A stretch of DNA of 64,000 nt from Trochalopteron elliotii (taxonomy: Eukaryota > Chordata > Aves > Passeriformes > Leiothrichidae): assembly GCA_024734555.1 (NCBI GenBank), contig JANPWX010000009.1:956586-1020585 (forward strand), in the 5' to 3' direction. Within the stretch, counting starts at the first letter, position 1, and the number at the start of each line of letters is the position of its first letter. The notes beneath the pieces were generated by a model that was given only the letters and a program-made list of their open reading frames with translations, did not search any database and was not told the DNA's origin. Below are positions 35,056 to 47,412 of this stretch, one piece after another. The position numbers and the translations under genes are program-made.

Positions 35056-36301
35056 CTGTGGCAACACATTGAATAAGGACATGAATAGTTAACCTGACAC
35101 TCTGGTGGTGTCATCATCCCCTGAATTAAAGGAAGAATGAAATGACTGAAGTCAGGCACTGTAAGGAAAACTTGTATTTACTACTGCATTTCAATATCAA
35201 ACTTTCCAGTTACATTCTGTATGACTTGAAGAATAAAAAAGATATGTCAAAGAACCTGTACTGAAAAGAACAGAAAAAAGACAGTGCTCAACTACCTTTG
35301 AGCAAGCCTGAGTGTTGATGAGGCAATAATTGTTGAAAGAAACCTTTTGAATTTATTGGCATGATGGTCTTAAGCAGTGACAGCCCTCACTGTGAATTGA
35401 TGCAGGTGTAGGCCTCCCTTCTCTTCCTGCTATGATTTACCAGGAGGGCTGAAAAAATAACTTTTGTAAATGGCCCTAACATAATTGTTAAAGAATGGGA
35501 CATCAGGAAATAAATTATTTGAATTATTATTATTATTTAAAATATTAAAATATTATTTATTTAAATTGCCAGTCCATGGTGCCTGACCATTGCAGCAAAT
35601 GCTCCAAAAGATCACAAACATGTTTATGTTTTAAACACTAACATGTTTTTTGGTTTTTTTTCTCACTGCAATTGTTTTGCTTACATTGAAACAATTCATA
35701 TTTTATTTTTTTGGTCAATGACACTTAACATTAACTTAAGCTCAAAAAAACCAAAATGGAAGCACAGACAGAAGATAAACTATTCTGCTGCCTTGAGATA
35801 CAATCTTGAAAAAGAAAGAATCTCAAGGTTTCAGAATGAATGGTGTCCTTTCATAAGGAAGGATAAAGACATCTCCATCATTCTGAAAATGTGACCAGTC
35901 TTGATTGGTGTCAAAGGATTTCGAGTTTCTTTCCATTATAAAGAACTCAAAAGACTTGGTAGAGATACCTTCCCAAGCATGAATACCTTCATTAAGCAGG
36001 AACTTAAGACTGAATATAATGATGTAATTTATCCACCTTCTTTAGACAGAAGACTTTAGATACAAGCTTCTGAAACAACATCACAACAACTAATGGAGAG
36101 ATCAAAATTTAGACACACTCGTGAGATTTGGGTAGCAGACATAAAGCTGTCTCTCCTATGCCTAGGCTGCATCAGTAACATGAAACAGGTTAGTATACAA
36201 GATTCCAAAACACCAACTACAGAGTTGAGCAATGGAAAGCCTCTTGAGATTCTTTTTAGCCCACAGAGCTGAGAAAAGCTGCAAAGCTTAACTGAACATA
36301 C

Positions 36302-36506
36302 ATTGCAGTCCCGAATCCAAGTGGTAACTTCATCATCAGCGATGTCTTTGCTGGTTGCAGTCTTCAGGAGCTCATTGGTCTGCTCCTCTCGCTGGTGGAC
36401 GGTGGAGGAGCACTGTTGGTAACAGTCCTTGTACCTCTGCCACAGCTGGAGCAGGGCCCTGCTGGCACGCAGCCGCTCTGCAATCTCCTGCAGGAGGTTG
36501 TTCCAC
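36302..36506 (-). CDS. SYNE1: SYNE1 exon w23: repeat junction and helix A
   Basis: 205 nt: completes Arg, then 68 codons. Contains WNNLLQEIAERLRAS, ALLQLWQRYKDCYQQ, ELLKTATSKDIADDE and ends TTWIRDCN. Acceptor TTCCCCAG, donor AAT|GTATGT. Intron after it (35056-36301) is 1.2 kb, AT-rich. Confidence 0.96.
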
Positions 36507-37868
36507 CTGGGGAACAACCAGAGACTGCATGAGTGATGGAAGCCTACAAGTTCAAAATAACTATCCATGTCTCTCTTTCTCTCTGCTGTTTTCCATGGTC
36601 TCTTGACTTTTGAAAACTTTGGTAATAATCAAGATCCAGACATATGGTGAAAACAATGCCAAACCAAGAAATTTCTGTTTCAATACCAAACCAAGCCTTT
36701 CTGAGCTGTCACAATGTGTGTGATCTGTGCTACATCTTGGATGCTGTTTATTAATGCTGGTGGTTAGAGCTGCAGCACACTTGTGGTAGTGAACCTCCGG
36801 CTGTTTCCACTTAGTACCCTCAGCATCACAAAGCATCCATGACCAACCACGCATTGCCAAAAGCAGATTCCTATGAGGGCCTAAAAGGCCCAGAACAGCT
36901 GTAAACAACACATCATTTCTTCTCCTGCCATCTCGTCCCAAACTCTGACACAGTATTTAAAGTCATAAAGCTCTGTGTAACTTGTTTGCAAAATACTCCC
37001 AGATATATTAAAAATATTTATATTTCTATTATCCAATTAAATATCTAATCTCCCTTGGAATTCTTTCCTATAATAATTTCCCATTGAATTTTTTGCTCTA
37101 ATAGTAACCAGGAACACATGATTTCTCAAATGTGCTTGGTAGTTACCAAACTGTCTAAATGCTTCCTTACCAAAGAAAATCACAATATTTCTCAATTATT
37201 ATTATATGATGAAAAACAAAGGTTTATCAAAAATTCTGCCAGCCATCACTAAAAATGTTAAACGGGGTTAAATGGGGTTAAATAATCTCTCCTCCCACTT
37301 CTAGTTTCTAGGACAGGACTGAACATGGATTAAAATAAATTTGGCGTGATTCTGTCTTCAAAGAAATTTCCAGCTTTCCACCAAACTATCTTTTTTCTTC
37401 TGGATCCTCCCTTTCTGTATCTGAGTAAACCCTTTTACCCTGAATTCAAAGCCTTGGAAGCTGTTTGCCAAGGTACTGGTGAGGGGTTGAGATCTTTCTG
37501 TCTATGATGCCCTTCCTACAACTAGAAATAGCAGCCTAAAACTTTGGGAAGCTGATGCAAACCACTGAAACACTGCAAACAAAATCTTCAGACACAGTTC
37601 TCAAATTTCAAGTGCAGTATTATTTTCCAGAATGGTATTTATGAATCTTGATTGGCAGTCAAGCACAGAGCAGAACTATTGACATTAATGAGAGTTTTAC
37701 TCCAGTCCTTGGCGAAAGGAATAATCCTGTCTGTACCAACAAACCCCTCATGACCCCAGGAATTTAGAACAATAACATGTAAGAAAAACAGGGATAATGG
37801 AAAACTGGATAATGGATAAATACAGATTTGCTATTGAAATTAAAGTTTAATACAAAGACATTTTCTAC
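36507..37868. other. Intron between w22 and w23
   Basis: 1.4 kb. A moderately GC-rich patch at about 36700-36950 contrasts with AT-rich flanks but matches no repeat I recognise and has no exon signals with coding potential. Confidence 0.65.
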
Positions 37869-38002
37869 CTCATATTCACTTCTTTCAAAGTGCTGGTAAG
37901 TGTTTCAGTCACTGGTGGGTGACATTCTTTCAACAATTCATTGGTCACAGAACCAAATTTCTGTAAGCTATTCTCTTGTTTTTCCAATTCATCTTGTAGG
38001 CT
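37869..38002 (-). CDS. SYNE1: SYNE1 exon w22: helix B/C of a spectrin repeat
   Basis: 134 nt: 44 codons plus AG. Begins SLQDELEKQENSLQKF, has LLKECHPPVTETLTST and ends LKEVNM(R), continuing as RWNNLL in w23. Acceptor GCTTTAG, donor GAG|GTAGAA. Its length and lack of a Met start hide it from simple frame searches, but residue agreement with mammalian nesprin-1 is strong. Confidence 0.95.
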
Positions 38003-38454
38003 CTAAAGCAGAATATTAAAGATACAAATCCATGAGTTAATAAAATTCCATGATGTAGAAACATTTCAAAATAGTATTCATCAATTGCATTAGATCTGAA
38101 TGAAAACTTGATTTCATGTGTTTCATATAAATAGGTTATTTAACATAAAGATTGTTCTTGGATTAATTTGATTTTATATCAAACACAGCAAAAAGTAAAT
38201 TTTAATCTTGTATTTTTGCAAAAAGTAAAAATCTTGTAAAAGAAATCATTCTAAACAAGTACTTTTGTACAGAATAAGTAAGTACATGGACTGATACAGG
38301 TTTAAAAAAATTAACTGATGTATGAAAACTAACTGAATAACATTTTCCTGTTTAAAACAAGATGAAAAAGTAACAACATAAAGAAAGCCATATTCTGAAA
38401 ATAAGGGTCTTGCTCTTTCAATTACCACCATGATGTATGTCTGTCAGTGAAGTG

Positions 38455-38872
38455 TGTTTTGTCCAGCAGAGGGAAATGAAGCTGATGAGGGAGCTGGGCC
38501 TGTTCAGACTCAGGAAGAGACAACTGAGAGGGGACCTCATTATTGTACATAAACATCTAAAGGGGACGTGCCAAGATGATGCTTCCAGGCTCTCCTTGGT
38601 GGTGCCCAGCAACAGGACAAGAGGCAACGGGCAGAAACTGATGCACAGGAAGTTCCAGCTGAACATGAGGAAGAATTTCTTTACTGTGTGGGTAACCATG
38701 CACTGGAACAGGTTGTCCAGAGAGATTGTGGAGTCTCCCTCACTGGAGATACTCAGGAATGATCTGGACCCAATCCTGTGCCCTGTGCTGTGGGACAACA
38801 ATACCTGAGCTGGGAGGCTGGACCAAATGATCCACTGTGGTCCTTCCAACCTTACTCACTCTATGACTCTCT
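38455..38872 (+). mobile_element. CR1 non-LTR retrotransposon, 3' end
   Basis: Standard avian CR1 3'-region wording: GAGGGGACCTCATTATTGT, CAACAGGACAAGAGGCAACG, CACTGGAACAGGTTGTCCAG, GTGGTCCTTCCAACC, then an octamer-like tail (CTATGACTCT). 5' truncated, inserted opposite to SYNE1 in the w21-w22 intron. The remaining open frames in it are relics. Confidence 0.92.
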
Positions 38873-39829
38873 GAAAATGCTCCTTTTTCTTTTTTTTAAA
38901 CTTAAATATTTTTATGCATATTATTACAGTTTGAAAGCCCAGAAAACCTCACCCTGAGTTTATATTCAAAATCTCAATTAGCTAAAAAGTAATTTTCTAT
39001 ACCTATTGTTGTACCAACTCCTTCTCTCTAATGTGTAAAATCTAGAAGAATGGCTGTAAAGTCAATTCTTGGATTCTCTTTAAATCCTGATTTTGAAAGT
39101 GGTGTTCATGCTTAGATAATTTGGCTTGATATATGTCTGGAATTCAAATCACACAAATACTTAAATTATAATGTAAATTTAAATTTGCTGGTAAATACTA
39201 ACAGAAGAACAGAACAAGATCAACAGAAGTTCTTTTACTCTGGGCATTTGGAAATGTTTGCATAATTATTTTTGATTTCAAAGATGAAAAATTTTGTTGA
39301 AATAGAAGGGGTTTTATGCAATAGAACAGTAATTTGAATATTTGTATTTAATTAAATTACTTATTGCCATTACTATTAATTTATATATTTTTTAAGGAAT
39401 CTCCTTGTATTTTATGCTTTTTTTACAATGGTAAATTACTTGAACATGTGAGTGTCTCAGCTCCTGGAACATTATTTTTTTTATCATCAATCTACTGCAA
39501 GGTTGGTGGGGGGCTAAAAATGTGATCTCAACATGCACTTGTAGCTCCAAAACCTGATGAAGCAGCATGAGAAACTTTAGTTTTAATGGCCTTTGGCATG
39601 ATTAAAAAACTTGCAGCAATTTGATGATATGGCTAAAAATCTAAAAAGAAAACAACTATCCCAAATTAATTTTTCTGCAAAATGAAACATGCAGTGGCTG
39701 GTTTATACTGTGTTCTCTTAATGTCATGTGATTTTAATGTGTCAGTATGTCTTCACTTCTACTTCTTATAAGCCAAGATCTACAGTTATCTGCATCCATG
39801 CAACTTCAGACAAAATTAACTCTTTTCAC

Positions 39830-40000
39830 CTGAAGTTTATCGACTTGGACTTTCACAGCTTCCAGAGAACCAGTAAGAAGATAAAAACGGGACAAAGAAT
39901 ATCTGGCTTCTGTCAGGTAACTGTTCAGTTCTTCATAAGCCACTTTGTAAATGCTCCACTGATCCAGAACAGATTGCAACAATATCTTCAGTTGGCTAAC
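39830..40000 (-). CDS. SYNE1: SYNE1 exon w21: spectrin repeat helix C to helix A
   Basis: 171 nt, 57 codons, phase 0. Begins VSQLKILLQSVLDQW, then ELNSYLTEARYSLSRF and EAVKVQVDKLQ. Acceptor TTGTCCCAG, donor CAG|GTGAAA. The intron after it (38003-39829) contains the CR1 at 38455-38872. Confidence 0.95.
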
Positions 40001-40744
40001 CTGGGACAAGGGGGGAATAAACACAAAAGTAAATCAAAAGCATTTCACCTATTTGGGGTTTGTTTAAATTATTTTCTTCCTTTGGATCTCACATGCTTCT
40101 TGTCCTACATGCCTAATCTTAAACCTACTGAATAATGAAGATCTTGTACAACTATCAGCTGGGCTTACACTGGGAACAGTATAAAGTTCTACTTCATTTT
40201 ATAAAGGTTGGATGGAAGGGACTGTAAAGATGTCAAAATTCATTTTCCTTTGGTCCAAACCAAGATCAAGAGAAATTTGTTGAGACGTCACATATCCCTA
40301 AGGCAAGGAAATCAGCCTATGGAAATCAGGAGAGAGACTAGCACTAACACATTGCATTCCTCCTGAGAAGGTAGACTGATGATGATCAAACTTTGAATGC
40401 TGAAAATTAATGCTGATCTCTTCCTTATTCTGTGAAACCTGTGGGCTTGAAAAGTTTATTCCTGACAGATAATATGGTACCTTTACAGTAAATATCAGGA
40501 AGTATCTAAAAAGCTTCAACTACAATGACTAAAAGCATTGTTGGAACAAGAAATATTCTATCATTTTATTTGGAATGTACACACAAACTTGGGGATTGAT
40601 GGCTAGAGAGATGGGAAGAAGGACATGATTCAGAATCTTTTCCCCTTTAACACAAAAGAAATCCAACAGCTGCAAATGTTAATTCTCCCTCTCCTTCATG
40701 CCTTATTCCTAGAGCTGTAGTTTTCCCCTTAGGGATTATTTTAC

Positions 40745-40900
40745 CATGTGATCTAAATTGGCCCAGGAATGGTTAATTTCTTTCAGTGTATTCATAACAG
40801 CAGAAGAGACTTCTTCTTTCTTGTTCTGTACCAAAGAAAGACCACTCTGCTCTACATTTTCTACTTCTTTTTCCTTTGTTCTTATTGATTCTTCTAATTC
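40745..40900 (-). CDS. SYNE1: SYNE1 exon w20: helix B/C of a spectrin repeat
   Basis: 156 nt, 52 codons, phase 0. Begins with a very charged helix, ELEESIRTKEKEVENV, then EQSGLSLVQNKKEEV and the helix-C signature LKEINHSWANLDHM. Acceptor TCCTTAG behind a long T-rich tract, donor ATG|GTAAAA. Intron after it (40001-40744) is 744 nt and featureless. Confidence 0.95.
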
Positions 40901-43265
40901 CTAAGGAAAAAAAAAAAAGAAAAAAAGAAGATACCTGAGTATTTCTGCTTGTTTAATTGGCTAAATAATACCTTGATATAGAAAAGATGCCCATAAGCTC
41001 CTTAGTTTAAAAAGTAGGAGAAATGCTGGCATATTTTGACTTTAACTAGTACACCACGCGATCTCAGGTTATTTTGTAATTTTCTGCAAGCCTCTCCTTA
41101 CTGAGAGAAACAGATCAACAGAGAAGGAAAATATTACAACAGAACTCTGGTCAACCTGAAACCCCACCTCTTTCAATAAATTTCACTCCCTATGAATCCT
41201 GAAACACAACAAGTAAACCATTGCCATAAGAGACTTTACATTGTAGATTGTTGGGAAAGTATTTGGAGCAAAATTCTCCCAGTCTTGCAAACACTTGTTA
41301 TTAACAGAATTCATCTTTGCACAAATACGACACACTTTTGTCTATACAGATACTTGCAAGAGCAATTTTGTGGTACTATTTATTCTCAGCCTTTTTTTGC
41401 TGTATTATTTCACATTTCTTCAAACATCTAGCCATGACCTTGTTCCAGAGCACAGCCAGAGTAATACATCATTTTTTAACCAGCTGACAACAACACACAC
41501 TTCTAAGTTGAACATAATAAATTTGACTTTCCAAAAAGTGGATTTTTGCACTAAAAAAAGTCATTTAACTTCATACAAGGTTGCTCCAAAATTCAGAATG
41601 CAAGATAGGCAAAAGTTTCAAATGCCAAGACCAGCAAATACTTCTGGTTCTCTCTGAAAAGGGCTTTCTAATTCATCATCTAAAACTCATACCTGAATTA
41701 AAGATGCATTACTTTTTCTAACCTATGACAGGAAAAAATGGTTGACTTCACTTATTAATATGACACTAAGAAACAACTAACATTGGTTAATAAATAAACT
41801 CCAGCTTTTGTACTAGTTGAACTGGATATCTGGGAGTGTCTGACACAGTTATTTCTTAAACAATTTGTTTCTCTGCTGATCAAAGTCTTGCCATTCATAA
41901 CTAACTCCCCAAGTGTATTTGCTAACTTCCCTGACCAAAAGGAACCAAAAGCTGATAAATCAGATTCAGCTTTGAACTCCAACCAAGCACAGACTGCTGA
42001 TTATGTCAGGCTATGTTAAATTACCCTTGCTTCAGTTGTATGGGTTTATTGTGCTGAAACCATAAAGATACCTGAATTAAAACTAAGCACTTCAGACGGG
42101 TTCAAAACTTAGGTCAAAAATTTCAGAAAAAAATTTGATCTCTAACCTATCCGGCCTAACTACCCTATTTGCCTTTACAGAAACAAAGACGGGTTTAATA
42201 TACCACTGAATATGGAGCAAATTCTTTTATACATTTCATCTGAATTTACAGCTGTTCTCTTTGTTATGAGATGAACGCAGATTATATTTGGGCCATTAAT
42301 TAAATTCATGCAGGAGAGACACATAAATATAAACACACCTCCTCACTCCCTTTTATGGGGATGAGAACAAGATTTTGTGCATTCAGTTGGCCTGACAGTT
42401 TTAATGTGATCTCACATGAAAAGTGTTGCCTGGCAGGACAAAATTTTTTTGAACAAAAATTATATGATGCCTGATACTGTGTGGAGGTCTTGTCTATAAA
42501 TCCAAAAGTATCTGTTCTGCCTATACACCTGTAAACTTTAACTCTGACCTGACAGCTCAGAGATAAGCTTACTATTTAAACATGCCTACTCTACTCTGAG
42601 TAATATGTTCAGAGACAACTGTGATACCCAGTTCACTGCTGTGTCATCCTTGTATGAATTCCATGTGAAAAACTGTGGTAGTTTTGAACTTACATGCATT
42701 ATGTATAGCTGCACTTTACCTCATCTCATCTTTGCACATTATAATCATGACTCTGTTTCTTTTTCTGGATTGTTAAATATTTGGGAAAAAAAACCAAAAC
42801 AAAAACAAACAACAAAAAGCAATCCCTAACTTTCTGAATGAAAGCATAAAACTTCCTTGGATTCTAGCATTTTTTTCTGAATAGTCAGGTGGAACATATG
42901 AAATGGAAAAAGAATGGAAAAAAAGTGGAGTTTGAAGGAAAGACAGTGAAAAGGCAGAAAAAATCCCGTAAGACTGGCTAAACTGATACGACAACATATT
43001 CCTTTGACAGTCTTCTAGTTCAATATGCCTAGCAGGCTTTGAAATGTCCAGTGTAAAAATAATGACTTTAGATGGTCTTAAGCAACTTTGAGATGCTATG
43101 GCTTCTTCCTCCTCTTTTATTGCTTGCACCTTAGGAATGAAATCTCTCCTTTACTGAAGTGAAGAAGAGTTGAGTCACTGACCACCAATATGAAGATTTC
43201 ACATGGATTTATCAAGTGTTGTTTCAAACTCTTGGAAAGAGAACACTATTATAAGTAGACATTAC
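40901..43265. other. Intron between w19 and w20
   Basis: 2.4 kb, AT-rich. No repeat family, exon or RNA gene recognised. Confidence 0.7.
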
Positions 43266-43421
43266 CTGACAGTCTTTCAAAGCATTCTGCACTGAAGCTT
43301 GGTCCCCAATTTTATGTTGCTGTTTCAGCTTCTTCTCTTGGGTTTCAAACCAAGTTTTTAGGCACTGCACATTATTTTCATATTCTGTCCAGGATTCCTG
43401 CAGACTTTCCAAGAGCTGGAT
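43266..43421 (-). CDS. SYNE1: SYNE1 exon w19: helix A of a spectrin repeat
   Basis: 156 nt, 52 codons, phase 0. Begins IQLLESLQESWTEYEN, helix-A signature VQCLKTWFETQEKKL, ends ASVQNALKDCQ. Acceptor CTTTGCAG, donor CAG|GTAATG. Conserved nearly residue by residue. Confidence 0.96.
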
Positions 43422-43734
43422 CTGCAAAGAAAAATGAGTATATACTTTCTCATACAATTATCTTTATTGTTGGGTCAATTATATAGACCATTGATGACCA
43501 ATGCAAAGTAGTGCCTTCTTGCAATTCAGTGCTTTCAGAATTTAAAAGCAGTATATACATTCAAATTTAAATATATCTAGTATTTTTAATAGAATTAATA
43601 ATAATCCTGGCTTCATTTAGCTTGGGGAAAAGAGGGCAAAGGAATTATCTCACTGTGCTGTCCATTTCTTTGGGGGAGGCATAGGGAAAGTACAGGCAGA
43701 CTGCTGTGGGAAATACTCAATAAAAAGAGAAGAT

Positions 43735-43978
43735 ACAACAGTTACAAGTTGCAACATGGGAAATTCTGATTGGAAACAAGACAAAAACTTGTCCCCCACC
43801 AGAGTGGTTAAGCATGAAGCAGCTATCCAGGAGACTTTGTGGAATCTCTCCTTGGAAATTTTCAAGATTCAAATAACCAAGTCCCCTCTGATCTAACTGT
43901 AATGTTAGCTCTGTTTGAGCAGGAGATTGTCCTAGATGACCTGCAGAGGCTTTCAACCATTATAATCTTATTGCTCTG
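43735..43978 (+). mobile_element. CR1 3'-end fragment, diverged
   Basis: Recognised by its order of CR1 3'-end phrases: AGGAGACTTTGTGGAATCTC, TTTGAGCAGGAGATTGTCC and TAGATGACCTGCAGAGGC. It sits in the w18-w19 intron and ends about 43 nt short of the w18 donor. Start is approximate; many substitutions suggest age. Confidence 0.75.
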
Positions 43979-44023
43979 TGCATTTTGAAAGTTTACTCCA
44001 GAGCAGTTAGGTTTTTTCTTCAC

Positions 44024-44200
44024 CTTTTCTGTTATTAGGCCTTGCAGGATCTGCCAACGTCTGTTCATTGCTCCGAGCTGTTCTGCAAAATCAGTTTTGT
44101 CACTGCGTTTACTTTCAACATCCTGGCTGCTGATTTGTAGCACTGATTGGTTCACAAAGTCAACAGTCAACTGTTTGCAATTTAAATCTATCTTGAAACC
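44024..44200 (-). CDS. SYNE1: SYNE1 exon w18: helix B/C of a spectrin repeat
   Basis: 177 nt, 59 codons, phase 0. Begins GFKIDLNCKQLTVDF, then SSQDVESKRSDKTDFAE and the helix-C signature LGAMNRRWQILQGLI, ending TEK. Acceptor TTTTCCCCAG, donor AAG|GTGAAG. The exon is flanked by CR1 copies on both sides (about 43735-43978 and 44370-45428). Confidence 0.96.
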
Positions 44201-44369
44201 CTGGGGAAAAAAAACAAACAAACCACTAGAATTAACAAAGCAGCACGTGAGCACCATAATTTCTCACCTTCCTGCAAAACAGAGGAAAAGTGTTTGACAG
44301 CTACATCTTTATCACAATTCAACGAGAAGGGTTTTTTTAGCAATTGACCAGGAGTTAGAAAACTAGTGC

Positions 44370-45428
44370 CTCCCACTGTAAGCAAAGAGCAGGTTCAGCA
44401 CCCCTTGATGAAGCTCAATAGGCACAAGTTTATGGGACCTGATGACATGCATCACAGGATTCTGAGGGAGCTGACTGATGTTGCCAATCCACTTTCCATC
44501 ATATTTGAAAAGTCATGGAGGTCAGGCAAATATCCAGTGACTGGAAAAGGGGAAACATCGCTCCTATCTTTACAAAGGGAAGAAAGGAAGATCTGAGTAA
44601 CTACAGACTGGTCAGGCTGACTTCTGTGTCCAGGAAGATCATGGAACAAATCCTCATCGAAGCAATGTTAAGGCACATACAATCCAAGGACATGATCCAA
44701 GACAGCCAGAACAGCTTCATTAAGGACAGACTGGGCCTGACCAAGTCTGGTGGCCTTCTATGAAATGACTGCACCAGTCAACAAGAGAAGACTGACTGAT
44801 GCCATCTACCTAGAATTCTGTAAAGCTTTTGACACAATTCCAAATGACATCCTTATCTCCAAATTAGAGAGACATGACTTTGAAGGGGGGACTATTCTGT
44901 GGATAGGGATTTGGCTGGATAGATGCAGTGAGAGGGCTTTGGTCAATGGCTTTGTGTCCAGGTGCAGACTGGTGATGAGTGGTGTCCCTCAGGGCTCTAC
45001 TTTGTGACTGGTGCTCTTTAATACCTTTATCATTGACACAGTGAGATCAGACGTATCCTCAGCAAGACTGCAGAGGACATGAAGCTGAGCAGCACAGCTG
45101 ATACAACTAAAGAATGCGATGCCATCCAAGGGACCTGGACAAACTCGAGAACTAGACCCACAGAGTTCAACAAGTCCAAGTGCAAGGTGCTGCACCTGGG
45201 TTGGTGAGATGAACTCATTGAGAACAGCCCTGCAGAGGAGGATTTGGGAGTTTTCATAGATAAAAAGCTGGACATAAACCAACAGGGTGTGCTCGCAGCC
45301 CAGAAGCCCATCTGCATCGTGGGCTGCTACAAAAGGGGAGTGGCCAGCAGTTGGAGGGAGGTGATTCTACCCCATTCCTCTGCTCTTGCAAGATGCCCTG
45401 CCTGGAGTACTGCAGCCACTCTGGCAGA
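44370..45428 (+). mobile_element. CR1 ORF2 (reverse transcriptase) fragment, broken
   Basis: Reverse-transcriptase words survive in shifting frames: [20 protein letters not shown] (about 44590), LEFCKAFDTIPNDILISKLE (about 44810) and MSGVPQGSTL (about 44977), the usual CR1 RT blocks. Several frameshifts and stops make it non-functional. Unlike most CR1 copies it ends without the usual 3' tail, so it was truncated or rearranged at the right end. It lies opposite to SYNE1 in the w17-w18 intron. Confidence 0.9.
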
Positions 45429-45731
45429 TCTAATAAGGTTTAATAATGTGCATATTGCTTTGGATTTTCGTAGAAATTAAGGTAAGCATATTAAAAAAGT
45501 ATATTCCTGCCATAAATAAACAGTAGAGTAAAAGTAATTTTGGTTTCTTTTCCACAGTATCAAATACCAAGTATCACAGTATCACAGTTCTAACTTGCAT
45601 ACAATTCCAACCACTCCACAAAGTTGGTGATTCATTTTTCCCTAAATCGCTCATATTTAACATATTTCTATATATTTAATTGTGGTAATGGGGATAATTC
45701 AAAAGGAAAATTAATAATTGCCAGTCAGTAC

Positions 45732-45881
45732 CTTGTACTTCTGGACGTAACCCTGAATTGCTTTCTGTCCTACTACATTTTTTATGTTTTCTTCATCCTG
45801 CTGAATTACATTTTCCATCAGCGAAATCCAGCTCATAACTTCAGTGATGGCATGGCGAGAAGGAATTTTGTCCATCTGGAG
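45732..45881 (-). CDS. SYNE1: SYNE1 exon w17: helix A of a spectrin repeat
   Basis: 150 nt, 50 codons, phase 0. Begins LQMDKIPSRHAITEV, helix-A signature EVMSWISLMENVIQQ, then ENIKNVVGQKAIQG and ends QKYK. Acceptor TTTCAACAG, donor AAG|GTACTG. Confidence 0.95.
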
Positions 45882-46711
45882 CTGTTGAAATAACAGACTT
45901 AAAACTCATGTTGTGAAGAAAATGGGTAAGAATTCCTTGCTTGCATTAACACAGTTTCAGTAGTTGATAAGAGTACTGCTTGCCTGCATTTAATTACTCA
46001 AGAATATGTTCTATGACATTTTTAGGTGGACATATATATTTTGCATTACAAGACAATTCAGTGAACTACAGAGTGACACTATTTTGTATACTATCACAAA
46101 CTCAGTTAAAATTTGTGACCCTTCCTCTACCCCCATAAATCACAAAGTTATTACTAACTCTTAGAGCATTGTAAGTTATAAACTAAAGCAACAGCTTACA
46201 CTAATGACCCCCTAGCAACTCTATATATTAAGGCAACTTTTCAACCAGTATAATTCTCTAATTTCAGTATTATAGCATTAAAACCCCAAAACTACACAAC
46301 CAAAAGCCTCCTGTGCCTACAAATACTAGCAAAACTCAAGAATGTTTTTAGATCTATTTTGTCTTTCACAGACTTGAACCTAACCTATTCAATTTGAACA
46401 AAACCACTACCCAAACCTGGGCACAAGGATGTGAAATCCTTTTTTCCAGAAAGCATACCCATGTGTTGAAAAAATCCTCACCTGTTTTTTAATTAAAATT
46501 TAACAAATGTAACTATGAAGTCTGAAACTAACACTGATGGGTACTGGACAGGCAGGATTTAAATCTAAGTGTAAGCTTTCCCACAACAAAACAGGAATAA
46601 CTTTTTTCTTATCTTTCCTCAAATGGACAAATTGAGAATGGAAGCAACTAGTCAGTGCCGACTGTAGTCTTAGTTTTCTGGTATATCAAAGACCATTGCT
46701 GACTTTCTTAC

Positions 46712-46894
46712 CTGGTGTAACTTCTCTTGTACTGTTGGGATTTGTGTGAGAAGCTCTGTCCACTGGGTTTCGATGTGGGACAACCCTGTACGCAGTGCAG
46801 CTGTATCTACTTTCTTAAGCCTGAGGAGTTGGTTCCCAGTACTCAGGACAGAAGATTTCTGTGATGATTTAGCATCCACTTCTTTTGAAAACTC
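46712..46894 (-). CDS. SYNE1: SYNE1 exon w16: helix B/C of a spectrin repeat
   Basis: 183 nt, 61 codons, phase 0. Begins EFSKEVDAKSSQKSS, then GNQLLRLKKVDTAAL and the helix-C signature HIETQWTELLTQI, ending QEKLHQ. Acceptor GCTTACAG, donor CAG|GTAAGA. Following intron 45882-46711 (830 nt) without recognised elements. Confidence 0.95.
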
Positions 46895-47279
46895 CTGTAA
46901 GCAGAATTTTTTTTTGTGGAAATAATTAAGTACCTTTTTATTTTACTTAAGGTTTTAGAACCTCAGAAAGCTAAGAATATCCTCCTTTCACTTTAAAATA
47001 TGCACTTTCTATTAGTGTTCATCAGCTATACTTCAGAATAACTTAGAACAAAATTTGTGTTCAGTCATAAAACCATTTTCTGTTTTCAGAATCCTCAAGA
47101 TTTACAATTCTTTCATATAGCGAAGAAGTAATTAATGTGTATGTACACACACTGTCATTTTGAAGAACTGGCTTACCTACATACTCATCAATGATGAGAA
47201 GAAGTATAACCATTTGACTAATCAACTATTTAATTGTAATTGGAGAGAAATAGGTTTCCCAGGTTCATGAACAACTTAC

Positions 47280-47412
47280 CAAAAAGGAGTTGAGGTGGTC
47301 TCGGACAGTTTCTAGTTCCTGAGGAACAGTCAAAGACTGCTGGCTCCAAAACTCAAGTCGTTCCTTTGCAGATTGCAACCACTGTGTCAATTCATTTGAT
47401 TCACTCTGATAC
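47280..47412 (-). CDS. SYNE1: SYNE1 exon w15: helix A of a spectrin repeat
   Basis: 133 nt: completes Arg then 44 codons. Contains YQSESNELTQWLQSAK, FWSQQSLTVPQELE and ends RDHLNSFL. Acceptor TCTTGCCAG, donor TTG|GTAAGT. The open frame continues upstream to a Met (MEERLFSW), but this is intron. Intron 46895-47279 is 385 nt. Confidence 0.95.

Noticed and set aside
44366..45282. Reverse-transcriptase-like frames as a functional gene.
   Set aside because: Multiple frameshifts and stops; it is a dead CR1 fragment.
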